From assembly GCA_964352785.1 (NCBI GenBank), contig CAYGTI010000001.1, positions 124,001-188,000 on the forward strand: DNA of 64,000 bases. The letters run 5' to 3'. Origin of the DNA: JACOMS01 sp964352785 (lineage in GTDB: Bacteria; Pseudomonadota; Alphaproteobacteria; Caulobacterales; Maricaulaceae). Position 1 is the first letter of the stretch. Each line of letters begins with the position of its first letter. The notes beneath the pieces are model-generated. The model saw only the letters and a list, made by a program, of their open reading frames with translations. It had not been told where the DNA came from and did no database searches. The position numbers and the translations under genes were made by a program. Below, piece by piece: positions 49,926 to 57,379 of this stretch.

Positions 49926-50597
49926 TTAGTCAGGATCGGGAGCCACGGTTTTGGGAATGTCTTTTAAGACAGGTGTCCCCCGGTCGGAGCCCGCGCCTGT
50001 TCTGCGTATATAGGTCAAAAGGAGTTTCCCATACTCTTGGGACAGGCGTTTGAATTTACGGCTATTTCTCCACCAAGCTTCTTTATCATCGCTGATCACA
50101 GGGTATGGTGTTATATGAATACGGCCCCGCGCCGCAGAAATTTCAATCTCCGCACGGGGCATGTGATAGTCCGAGGTGACAAGGATAATGTGCTCATATC
50201 CCATGGCCTCTGACCAATTTGATGTCTCTCGCGCATTCCCAATTGTATCATAAGCAGCATAATCAAGATCCACGCAACATTTGGCCAACTCGGCTTCGAT
50301 ATCCAAAAGCGCAAGAACATCCTCCCGGCTATTGCTTTGATTAACACCGGAAATAAGCAGGCGCTCGCCCAAACCCTTTGAGAGTAAGTCAGCCCCTGCG
50401 CTAAGACGTCCGCCGCCCTTGCCTGTCCAAACAACAATGCCGTCTGCCTTGGGCACAGAAACCGGTTCATATGTGTGATCAACACGGTACGCAAATGTAA
50501 AAAAGCCTGCAAAAACAAAGACTAAGATAAGCAGGAGCACGTAAACGAAAAATCGCATCCAACCCCGACGTTTTTTTGGAGCGGCCGTTTTGCTCAT
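49926..50597 (-). CDS. YdcF (DUF218) family membrane protein
   Basis: The protein has 223 residues. A membrane helix near the N-terminus (MRFFVYVLLLILVFVFAGFFTFAY) is followed by a DUF218 domain with ADGIVVWTGKGGGRLSAG, ERLLISGVNQSNSREDV and ILVTSDYHMPRAEIE. The family includes ElyC and SanA, linked to cell-wall lipid carrier metabolism, and its biochemistry is unclear. The ATG at 50597 overlaps the ftsX stop by four bases, so it is part of the ftsEX operon. That coupling suggests an envelope or division role. Confidence 0.87.
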   Translation of the reverse strand: MSKTAAPKKRRGWMRFFVYVLLLILVFVFAGFFTFAYRVDHTYEPVSVPKADGIVVWTGKGGGRLSAGADLLSKGLGERLLISGVNQSNSREDVLALLDIEAELAKCCVDLDYAAYDTIGNARETSNWSEAMGYEHIILVTSDYHMPRAEIEISAARGRIHITPYPVISDDKEAWWRNSRKFKRLSQEYGKLLLTYIRRTGAGSDRGTPVLKDIPKTVAPDPD

Positions 50598-51496
50598 GCG
50601 GAGCGCCGATCCAAATTCAGCTTTGCCAAAGTGGTAATGCCTGCTGTGCCCGCACTTATGAGGCCAAAAACGAGCATTAATATAATCAGCCAAACAAAGT
50701 CACCCAAGCGTAAACCGGTCACAGGTAGCACATTAACGGCATAGGATTTGGCGGCGCTGGCAAATATGATTAGAAATAACAACGCCGAGACGCCGCCGAC
50801 AATGCCCGCACGTATACCCAAGCCAAAAAACCGCTTTGTAAACAGACTTACAATATAGTGGTCCGGCGCACCGACATGAGCCAGAACATCGATGATTGTT
50901 TGGCGAATTCGAAGCACTGATTGTGTCGCATAGGCTGTTACAGCCGCGCTCGCGCCCAGTACAATCATGATGATCGCCGCCATGCCAATTTGAACCGCCC
51001 TCCATGTTCGCTTTATATCCTTGCCCCATCTTGTATGATCGTCAATATCGGATTCAATCCCTGCGCGACTTAAGGCTTCTTCCATCGCTTGAGCGTCCAC
51101 CGCTGCGTTCCCAATCCGGGTCACGTTAATCATAATTGGCAAAGGCATATCATCAGGAAGATCAAGATTACCGATCCAAGGCGTCAATAGATCTCTCGCC
51201 TCGGCACTACTCATAATTTTGATACGGCTACCCGGCACAGATGTTTGGACAATATCAGAAGCCCGCCGCGTGATATCCGTAATGTCATCAGTTTGATCAT
51301 AAAAAACCTGCACCGTGAGCTTGCTTTCCAAGTCAGATTGCCATGACTGGCTTGCCCGAAGCCCGACAAAAAAAAGCAATAATGTCAGCCCCGCCAAGAA
51401 AGCCATCGCCGTTAAAATAATAAATAAAGGCCGTTCCTCGCTCGCGCGCCGCGGTAAAAGCGGCGAATCCGGCGGCAATTGATCCGGCGAGGTCAT
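50594..51496 (-). CDS. ftsX: Cell division membrane protein FtsX
   Basis: FtsX is the membrane half of the FtsEX complex that activates peptidoglycan hydrolases at the septum. The 300-residue protein has four membrane helices. The first is near residues 25-48 (LFIILTAMAFLAGLTLLLFF), then there is a periplasmic loop of about 110 residues, and the MacB/FtsX domain contains three helices (AAIIMIVLGASAAVTAYAT, GIVGGVSALLFLIIFA and FVWLIILMLVFGLISAGTAG). The region VIDVLAHVGAPDHYIVSLF matches the family cytoplasmic loop. It lies 16 bases after ftsE. Confidence 0.93.
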   Translation of the reverse strand: MTSPDQLPPDSPLLPRRASEERPLFIILTAMAFLAGLTLLLFFVGLRASQSWQSDLESKLTVQVFYDQTDDITDITRRASDIVQTSVPGSRIKIMSSAEARDLLTPWIGNLDLPDDMPLPIMINVTRIGNAAVDAQAMEEALSRAGIESDIDDHTRWGKDIKRTWRAVQIGMAAIIMIVLGASAAVTAYATQSVLRIRQTIIDVLAHVGAPDHYIVSLFTKRFFGLGIRAGIVGGVSALLFLIIFASAAKSYAVNVLPVTGLRLGDFVWLIILMLVFGLISAGTAGITTLAKLNLDRRSA

Positions 51497-51512
51497 GTCA
51501 TCTTCCCCGCGT

Positions 51513-52217
51513 TCATCCGCTCACGCCTTGAGTGAGCATCCCGCCCTGAAGATTCAGCGTATCTGCCCGTATCCCTGACATAAGACCGACATCATGCGTC
51601 GCAATCAGGACGGTTGTACCGCCTCTATTCATCTCAAGAAACAAGCGAAGCAAACGCTGAGCCATAACGGGGTCAACATTTCCAGTCGGCTCATCCGCGA
51701 GTAGGATATCAGGTTTGGTGATGACGGCGCGGGCAATCGCCACCCGCTGCTTTTCACCGCCTGACAATGTCGCCGGTAAGGCCAGCAAGCGATTACCAAG
51801 TCCGACCCAGCGCAGCAATTCAATCACATCGTCTTTATACGCCGCCCGCTCCGCTCCAACGGCGCGCAACGGCAGTCCCACATTTTCAAACACATTTAAA
51901 TGCGCAATTAAATCGGAGCCTTGAGACACAACGCCAATCCGGCGCTTCAATCTTTGCCGCTCACGGGGCGGGAGCGTCCAAACCTGTTGCCCAAACAACG
52001 ACATCAAACCCCGCGTAGGCCGGAGCCCTAAATCCAGAACGTTTAGTAATGTTGACTTCCCTGCGCCGGACTCGCCCGTTAAAAATGTAAAGGAGCCCTT
52101 GTCCAAAATCATGTCTGCCCCGGCCAAAACCTCTGATCCCCGCCCATAACGTACACCGATATTATCGAAGGTTGCGATAACGTCATGGGCGGGGATATTA
52201 GTTTGGGGGCTGGACAT
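51513..52217 (-). CDS. ftsE: Cell division ATP-binding protein FtsE
   Basis: FtsE is the ATPase of the FtsEX complex. The protein has the Walker A motif GESGAGKSTLLN, the ABC signature LSGGEKQRVAIARA, Walker B ILLADEPTGNVD and the H-loop LIATHD. Its start is uncertain between the ATG at 52217 and a GTG at 52235; neither has a strong ribosome-binding site, and I prefer the ATG. It diverges from the zinc-ribbon gene, with about 50 bases between the two starts, an arrangement found across alphaproteobacteria. Confidence 0.93.
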   Translation of the reverse strand: MSSPQTNIPAHDVIATFDNIGVRYGRGSEVLAGADMILDKGSFTFLTGESGAGKSTLLNVLDLGLRPTRGLMSLFGQQVWTLPPRERQRLKRRIGVVSQGSDLIAHLNVFENVGLPLRAVGAERAAYKDDVIELLRWVGLGNRLLALPATLSGGEKQRVAIARAVITKPDILLADEPTGNVDPVMAQRLLRLFLEMNRGGTTVLIATHDVGLMSGIRADTLNLQGGMLTQGVSG

Positions 52218-52264
52218 CAGGACAGGAATAGGCACTCTAAATAAAAACCGCGAATCAGGCGCCC

Positions 52265-53047
52265 ATGATACTTACTTGTCCAGATTGTTCTACGCGATAT
52301 TCTGTCAAAGATGATGCCATCGGCCCTAATGGCCGCACTGTACGATGTTCAAGCTGTAGTGCAACGTGGTTTATCTCTTCTGATGCAGATAGGTTAGCGC
52401 TGGAAGACAATCTTCACGAAGATATAAAAGCCATTGTCGATAACCCGCCTGTGCCAAGCGCTCCGGTTCAAAGCTCTGCGCCTTCGCAATCCGAGGCAAA
52501 CACTCCTGCGTCTACGCCCGCAAAACCTGCGGTGGGAGCCCATGTTCAAGTGCGCGATAAAGCCGACAGGCAACGCCGCAATCGCCGCCTCGCGGGCGTC
52601 ACTATGATTTGGATGGTCACGCTGAGTATTTTAACGGCGGCGGCTGTCATGGGCTATATTATGCGGCAAGATATCGTCGACCGTAACCCCGCGATGGCAT
52701 CTCTGTATAAAGCCTTCAACATTAACGTCAAAATTGCTGGTCTGGATTTTGAAAGCCCCAGCACAAGCCACACGATGATTGATGGGCGTCCGGTTTTGGT
52801 CATTAATGGCGTCATTATCAATAAATCCAACACACCGCGCCCTATTCCTCTTGTCGAACTGTCACTGGTCAATGGTAGCGGCGACGTTGTGACAGAGTGG
52901 CTTGTCGAGCTTGAAGAGCAAGAGATTGGCCCCAAGCAACGTATACCTTATGTCTCGCAATATCCGAACCCGCCGCTGGATGCCGTTGAGCTGAAATTTA
53001 AATTTGCGGATCCTGCGACAGCTAATCTTGCGAGCATTGCCAAATAA
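52265..53047 (+). CDS. MJ0042 zinc-ribbon / DUF3426 membrane protein
   Basis: The 260-residue protein has an MJ0042-type zinc finger at residues 4-38 (CPDCSTRYSV and VRCSSCSATWF). A proline-rich linker follows, then one membrane helix at about 112-135 (MIWMVTLSILTAAAVMGYIM). The extracytoplasmic DUF3426-like domain includes VLVINGVIINKSNTPRPIPLVELSLVNG. It may sense something in the envelope through the cytoplasmic zinc ribbon, but no function is known. It diverges from ftsE and is followed by a basic hypothetical protein. Confidence 0.88.
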   Translation: MILTCPDCSTRYSVKDDAIGPNGRTVRCSSCSATWFISSDADRLALEDNLHEDIKAIVDNPPVPSAPVQSSAPSQSEANTPASTPAKPAVGAHVQVRDKADRQRRNRRLAGVTMIWMVTLSILTAAAVMGYIMRQDIVDRNPAMASLYKAFNINVKIAGLDFESPSTSHTMIDGRPVLVINGVIINKSNTPRPIPLVELSLVNGSGDVVTEWLVELEEQEIGPKQRIPYVSQYPNPPLDAVELKFKFADPATANLASIAK

Positions 53048-53097
53048 GGCCCGCGAAAAGACATTGCCGGGCCGCAGTACCCTTGTCATAAGAGAAT

Positions 53098-53652
53098 GTG
53101 AGCAGTGATTTTGATAAACGGGAATGGCAAGAGCAGCAGGCAACCCGTGAGGCTGCGGAGCAAAAACAACGCGAAAAAGATGACAAAGCTAAAGCCCGCG
53201 CCGCGCGCAATGCCCAACGTAAACTTGAGCGTTTGCGCCGAACCTTAAAAGAAAAAGGCGAATTGACAGACTGGGAAGATGAATTTTCCGAATCTGTTAC
53301 CGAACGGCTTGAGAAATTTGGATCCGCTTTTGCAGACCCCGAAAAAGGCCGCCGGTCGGACGCCCTGTCATTTGCGCAAAAAAAGGTCGTCTCGGCGCTG
53401 AATAAAAAAGCCAAAGACGGCAAAGCGCAAAAAGACGGTAAACCCCGTTCCAGTTTCAAATCCAAAGGTGGGTTTAAATCCAAAAAGCCTTTTACGCCGC
53501 GCGTTCGCCAAATTGACGATGACATACCCAGCGATGAACCGGATCAAACCCATACAGAGACGTACATACCCGAATATCGCCCTGACACGCCCGGCCCGAA
53601 AACGCCTAAACGTCCGTTTTTGAGGATCGTAAAGAACGAGGATGAGCCATGA
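53098..53652 (+). CDS. Hypothetical highly charged protein
   Basis: The 184-residue protein starts at GTG 53098 and has no recognised domain. The N-terminal half is a charged helix rich in alanine, arginine, lysine and glutamate (KREWQEQQATREAAEQKQREKD and RAARNAQRKLERLRRTL), probably coiled coil. The middle holds DWEDEFSESVTERLEKFGSAFADPEKGRRSDALSFAQ. The C-terminal third is disordered, with lysine and phenylalanine repeats (SSFKSKGGFKSKKPF) and then acidic and proline-rich residues. Its stop overlaps the GNAT start by four bases (ATGA). A role in binding nucleic acid or another acidic partner is possible but unsupported. Confidence 0.65.
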   Translation: MSSDFDKREWQEQQATREAAEQKQREKDDKAKARAARNAQRKLERLRRTLKEKGELTDWEDEFSESVTERLEKFGSAFADPEKGRRSDALSFAQKKVVSALNKKAKDGKAQKDGKPRSSFKSKGGFKSKKPFTPRVRQIDDDIPSDEPDQTHTETYIPEYRPDTPGPKTPKRPFLRIVKNEDEP

Positions 53653-54170
53653 AGCCTATTATTGAAACGGAGCGGTTAATCCTGCGAGCCATTGACATGG
53701 AGCTTGATTTTGACGCCTTTTGCGAAACGATGTCAGACGCGGACACTGTGCGGTATATAGGCGGGAACGTCATGAACCGCGCCGAGACGTGGCGGTCTAT
53801 GGCCATGCTGGTGGGTCATCACGCAGCCCGCGGCTACGGTTTTATGTCTGTGATAGACAAAGCGAGCGGAGATTGGGTTGGCCGGGTCGGGCCTTGGAAC
53901 CCCGAGGGCTGGCCCGAACCAGAGGTGGGATGGACCATACATCCACGCCATACGCGCCGGGGATTTGCTAAAGAGGCCGGAGCCGCTTGCGTAGATTATG
54001 TCTTTAACACGCTCGGTTGGAGCCGCATCATACATGTTATTGACGCCGATAATATCGGCAGTATCAAAACCGCAGAAGCCATAGGCTCAAAGAAGATGTA
54101 CCGCATTGATCATTTGGCCCCGTTCGGAGATGTCAATTGCTGGGCCTACGGCCAAGAGCGCGGCGGTTAA
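53649..54170 (+). CDS. GNAT family N-acetyltransferase
   Basis: The 173-residue protein resembles the RimJ/RimL branch of GNAT acetyltransferases. It shows the opening IETERLILRAIDM, the strand pair GRVGPWNPEGWPEPEVGWTI, the acetyl-CoA loop RGFAKEAGAACVDYVFNTLGW, and NIGSIKTAEAIGSKKM. The substrate is unknown. The start overlaps the hypothetical gene by four bases, and the 3' end overlaps the convergent LytTR gene by four bases. Confidence 0.88.
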   Translation: MKPIIETERLILRAIDMELDFDAFCETMSDADTVRYIGGNVMNRAETWRSMAMLVGHHAARGYGFMSVIDKASGDWVGRVGPWNPEGWPEPEVGWTIHPRHTRRGFAKEAGAACVDYVFNTLGWSRIIHVIDADNIGSIKTAEAIGSKKMYRIDHLAPFGDVNCWAYGQERGG

Positions 54171-54898
54171 ATCCAGCCCGCCTGACGCACGGCTGGCGCT
54201 TTGTTGCGGCTGACGGGCGCGGTCACGTCTGTTTTAAGTTTCAGACTTATTTTTCCATTCGTGTTTTGGGAGGATACCACACCATTTTCTGCGACCCACC
54301 ACGATCGGTGTGTCGAGAGACCAGCCAAAGGCGATGTTTCTTTAACCGCGTCGGTTAAGCGCATTAAGATCAACTCGTCCCCTTTTGACGTATGCACACG
54401 CACATAATGATCCTCGGCAGACAGCGCGTAAATCTCAGCACTACGCAAAGCGGGTTTTAGCCGTTCATATATGGCAGGGCGAGTCTCACGTTCGGGCGCT
54501 TGCGCAGATAACTTACGGTGTTTTGTCAACTCACCAATACTGCATATAACAACGCCAATAATCCAAATATAGAACGGTATCATGTAGTAAAACTCCAGAG
54601 CCGGACGGCCATGAGTTTTCAGCGTCAGCACTAAAAAACAGAGCCAAACCAAGACCGTTGTCCCGAGCGACTGCAATCCCACGCGCTGCCAAGGTCGGAT
54701 GTTTAAATCAAATCGCGCGATCAGCAGATTGACAGCGCCCGCTCCCAATCCGCCTGCAATACAAAGGCCGACCCAAAACGAAACCCGCGCTATAAACGAC
54801 ATGGTAAAAGTCCCATAAGGCGCGAGCACAGATAAAATCAGTCCAGCTATAACAGACGTCGCCAACAGCGGTCTTAGCGGCTTTAATCTTTGAATCAT
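54167..54898 (-). CDS. LytTR-type DNA-binding membrane protein
   Basis: The 243-residue protein has four membrane helices in its first 130 residues (PLLATSVIAGLILSVLAPY, FWVGLCIAGGLGAGAVNLLIA, GTTVLVWLCFLVLTL and FYYMIPFYIWIIGVVICSI). A C-terminal LytTR DNA-binding domain follows, with AEIYALSAEDHYVRVHTSKGDELILMRLTDAVKE and THRSWWVAENGV. Such proteins are membrane-tethered regulators, with no receiver domain here. Its ligand is unknown. A palindrome 21 bases before its start may be its own operator. It converges with the GNAT gene. Confidence 0.85.
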   Translation of the reverse strand: MIQRLKPLRPLLATSVIAGLILSVLAPYGTFTMSFIARVSFWVGLCIAGGLGAGAVNLLIARFDLNIRPWQRVGLQSLGTTVLVWLCFLVLTLKTHGRPALEFYYMIPFYIWIIGVVICSIGELTKHRKLSAQAPERETRPAIYERLKPALRSAEIYALSAEDHYVRVHTSKGDELILMRLTDAVKETSPLAGLSTHRSWWVAENGVVSSQNTNGKISLKLKTDVTAPVSRNKAPAVRQAGWI

Positions 54899-54918
54899 TT
54901 AATTGCTCTGCCCTGTCA

Positions 54919-54933
54919 TTCACGTATCGTGAA
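54919..54933. promoter_or_regulatory. Palindrome upstream of the LytTR gene
   Basis: TTCACG at 54919-54924 pairs with CGTGAA at 54928-54933 around TAT, 21 bases before the LytTR start codon. It has operator form. LytTR proteins usually bind direct repeats, so another regulator is also possible. The rest of 54934-55112 carries no gene. Confidence 0.35.
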
Positions 54934-55112
54934 GCGCAGCCGCCCCGTTTTCAAGAAAAAACCATACGCCCTACGCAGCGCAAGCGGCATGCACTCGCCA
55001 ACCGCGAAAGAAAACGGCTGGTTCACGTAGCTCCGCTTTTAAATATGCGGTGCAAGAGCATGATGCCGTCATCAACTCATTATACCTAGCATGACAACTC
55101 GGAGCCATCCCT

Positions 55113-55508
55113 ATGAATATCGATATTTTCCTCAACTCGTCACCCGCCGTTATTATTCATACCCTCGTCGCTTTTACGGCGCTAGGTGTTGGCATCGCCA
55201 TGTGGCTGCGCCGTAAAGGTACCAAAAGCCATAAAATGCTGGGCCGCGTTTTTCTCTTGATGATGATCATTACGGCAACCTCTGCCATATTTATTCGCCA
55301 TATTAACGACGGACAGTTCAGCTTCATTCACCTGTTTGTGCCGCTTACATTTTTTGCCGCGTGGGAAACCGTTCACTTTGTCCGCAAGGGAAACATCAAA
55401 CGGCATAAACGCGCGGTCAAAGGCCTGTTCTTCGGAGCTTTGCTTATCCCGGGTTTTTTATCCTTTTTGCCGGGCCGTACATTATGGATGGTCTTTTTTG
55501 GCGGTTAA
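55113..55508 (+). CDS. DUF2306 family membrane protein
   Basis: The 131-residue protein has four membrane helices, visible as PAVIIHTLVAFTALGVGIAMWL, KMLGRVFLLMMIITATSAIFI, FSFIHLFVPLTFFAAWETVHFV and FFGALLIPGFLSFLPGRTLW. The histidine in SPAVIIHT, the RRKGTKSHK loop and IHLF match DUF2306, a family possibly related to heme or ion-binding membrane proteins. No function is proven. It is 46 bases before aroC. The lysine and arginine loops suggest inside-facing ends. Confidence 0.78.
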   Translation: MNIDIFLNSSPAVIIHTLVAFTALGVGIAMWLRRKGTKSHKMLGRVFLLMMIITATSAIFIRHINDGQFSFIHLFVPLTFFAAWETVHFVRKGNIKRHKRAVKGLFFGALLIPGFLSFLPGRTLWMVFFGG

Positions 55509-55554
55509 GTACCTTTCCTCTAGCCCCCCTCGCCTGTCCCCGCTACAAGACCGC

Positions 55555-56625
55555 ATGTCACATAATACATTCGGACACATGTTTAGATTTACCACCTGGG
55601 GAGAGAGCCACGGCCCAGCCATTGGCTGCGTCATTGACGGCTGCCCTCCGGGACTGCCGCTGACAGAGGCCGAGATACAGGTCTATATGGATCAGCGCCG
55701 CCCTGGCACCTCGCGCTTTGTTACCCAGCGAAATGAGCCGGACGCGGTTCAAATCCTCTCCGGCGTCTTTGAAGGCATCACAACAGGGACGCCCATCGGG
55801 ATCGTTATTGAAAACAAAGATCAACGCTCCCGCGATTATTCCGAGATTAAAGATCAATACCGTCCGGGCCACGCCGATATCACTTATGACGCCAAATATG
55901 GCCTTCGGGATTACCGCGGCGGCGGACGCTCCAGCGCGCGCGAGACCGCGAACCGCGTCGCCGCAGGCGCTATTGCGCGCAAAGTGCTGGGTAGCGATAT
56001 TACCCTCCAAGGCGCGGTGATTCAGATTGGCGAACATAAAGTGACACCAGAAAACTGGGACTGGAGCGAAACGCGCAATAATCCATTTTGGTGCCCGGAC
56101 GCGGACATGGCCAAAGTCTGGGCCGATTACCTCGACGCCGTTCGCAAGTCCGGCAATTCTGTCGGCGCGGTTGTCGAAGTGCGCGCGAGCGGCGTCCCAT
56201 CCGGATGGGGCGCGCCTGTATACGGCAAATTGGACGCGGATATCAGCGCTGCAATGATGTCCATTAACGCGGCCAAAGGCGTCGAAATCGGCGCAGGCTT
56301 TGCAAGCGCGGCGTTCAAAGGCACGGATAATGCCGACGAAATTCGCATGGAAAACGGACAGCCAAAATTCTTATCCAACCACGCCGGAGGCATTCTAGGC
56401 GGTATTTCAAACGGCGACGAAATCGTTGTGCGCGTCGCCATTAAACCAACCTCGTCCATGCTCACGCCCGTAAGATCAATTACGCGCCAAGGCCAAGAGA
56501 TCGACATTCGTACCAAAGGCCGCCATGATCCGTGTGTGGGCATCCGCGCTGTCCCCGTCGCCGAAGCTATGCTGGCCTGTGTGCTGGCGGATCATAAACT
56601 CAGGCACCGCGGACAAGTGGGTTAG
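55555..56625 (+). CDS. aroC: Chorismate synthase
   Basis: AroC makes chorismate from 5-enolpyruvylshikimate-3-phosphate, with reduced FMN as cofactor. The 356-residue protein shows GHMFRFTTWGESHGPAIGCVIDG at the start, the signature RPGHADITYDAKYG, then RGGGRSSARETANRVAAGAIA and LSNHAGGILGGISNGDEI. The ATG at 55555 is the family start, and open frame upstream runs into the DUF2306 gene and is not coding. AT-rich accessory sequence with a toxin-antitoxin pair begins right after it. Confidence 0.96.
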   Translation: MSHNTFGHMFRFTTWGESHGPAIGCVIDGCPPGLPLTEAEIQVYMDQRRPGTSRFVTQRNEPDAVQILSGVFEGITTGTPIGIVIENKDQRSRDYSEIKDQYRPGHADITYDAKYGLRDYRGGGRSSARETANRVAAGAIARKVLGSDITLQGAVIQIGEHKVTPENWDWSETRNNPFWCPDADMAKVWADYLDAVRKSGNSVGAVVEVRASGVPSGWGAPVYGKLDADISAAMMSINAAKGVEIGAGFASAAFKGTDNADEIRMENGQPKFLSNHAGGILGGISNGDEIVVRVAIKPTSSMLTPVRSITRQGQEIDIRTKGRHDPCVGIRAVPVAEAMLACVLADHKLRHRGQVG

Positions 56626-56645
56626 TCTTCAAGAGAGCCCATATC

Positions 56646-56681
56646 TTGACAAACTTATTACAATGTGTATATAAATACACA
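56646..56681 (+). promoter_or_regulatory. hicAB promoter with overlapping operator palindrome
   Basis: TTGACA at 56646-56651 is a perfect -35 box. AT-rich -10 choices lie at 56668-56675, 16-18 bases on. TGTGTAT at 56664-56670 and ATACACA at 56675-56681 form a perfect palindrome around four bases, covering the -10 box. HicAB loci are typically repressed by HicB and the HicAB complex at such a site. Confidence 0.7.
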
Positions 56682-56731
56682 CTCAAATGTTTGATCTTTA
56701 GTCCTTACGCGAGTACAAAACCGAGTTGTAT

Positions 56732-56914
56732 GTGATTAAAAATAGCCGAGATATTTGTAAACTTTTAGTGAAAGAAGGCTTTGAATTAATTTCAACACGG
56801 GGCTCGCATCGTAAATATCGTAAAGATGATATAACCGTTATTGTTCCACATCCAAAAAAGGACTTACCTGTAGGAACCGTCAGAGCAATTTATAAACAGG
56901 CAGGCTTGATATAA
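56732..56914 (+). CDS. hicA: HicA family toxin (mRNA interferase)
   Basis: HicA is a small double-stranded-RNA-binding-fold toxin that cleaves mRNA and halts growth. The protein has 60 residues from the GTG at 56732. It shows the motif NSRDICKLLVKEGFELISTRGSHRKYRK, with the catalytic histidine in GSHRKY at residue 26, and the C-terminal strand PVGTVRAIYKQAGL. A TTG two codons upstream (56726) is also possible. The stop touches the hicB ATG. Base composition is AT-richer than the flanking aroC and mutL genes, which suggests transfer. Confidence 0.9.
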   Translation: MIKNSRDICKLLVKEGFELISTRGSHRKYRKDDITVIVPHPKKDLPVGTVRAIYKQAGLI

Positions 56915-57379
56915 ATGAAAACTTACATCGCCATAATCCACAAAGACGATGAGTCGTCATACGGCGTTCACTTTCCAGACGTTCCTGGGTGTTTTTCTGC
57001 CGGTGACACGCTTGATTCTGCGATAAAAAATTCACGCGAAGCCCTGAGTCTCTTTTTCGAAGATCAAGATTTGACGCCTGCGAGCTCTTTTGAAGATATC
57101 AAAAAGATAGCCAAAGAGGACATAGCATCGGGCGCAATCTTGGCTGCCATACCTTTTATCAGCCTTTCTGGTCGCACGGTTCGCGCAAATATTACTATGG
57201 ACGCTGGTTTGCTTAATGGAATTGACAAAGTTGCAAAAAATAGAGGTCTCAGCCGATCTAGTTTTCTATCACAAGCAGCACAGCATGAAATAAGCGGTTA
57301 TTGGATTTCAAGAGACTCAGCCACGGGAAGGTTTAAAGATGCGTCTCCCAAATCAAGTGCACATAAAAAGTCTGCGTAG
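56915..57379 (+). CDS. hicB: HicB family antitoxin
   Basis: HicB binds and blocks the HicA toxin and represses the operon. The 154-residue protein has the partly degraded RNase H-like domain at residues 1-60, with SSYGVHFPDVPGCFSAGDTLDSAIKNSREALSLF. A C-terminal ribbon-helix-helix DNA-binding part at about 105-135 reads TVRANITMDAGLLNGIDKVAKNRGLSRSSFLSQ. Its TAG stop ends at 57379, and the mutL stop codon on the other strand begins at 57380, so nothing separates the two genes. Gene order toxin first is typical for HicAB. Confidence 0.92.
   Translation: MKTYIAIIHKDDESSYGVHFPDVPGCFSAGDTLDSAIKNSREALSLFFEDQDLTPASSFEDIKKIAKEDIASGAILAAIPFISLSGRTVRANITMDAGLLNGIDKVAKNRGLSRSSFLSQAAQHEISGYWISRDSATGRFKDASPKSSAHKKSA

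Noticed and set aside
55336..55554. Longer aroC frame starting at 55336
   Set aside because: The extra codons overlap the DUF2306 gene and are unlike AroC; the family N-terminus starts at the ATG at 55555.
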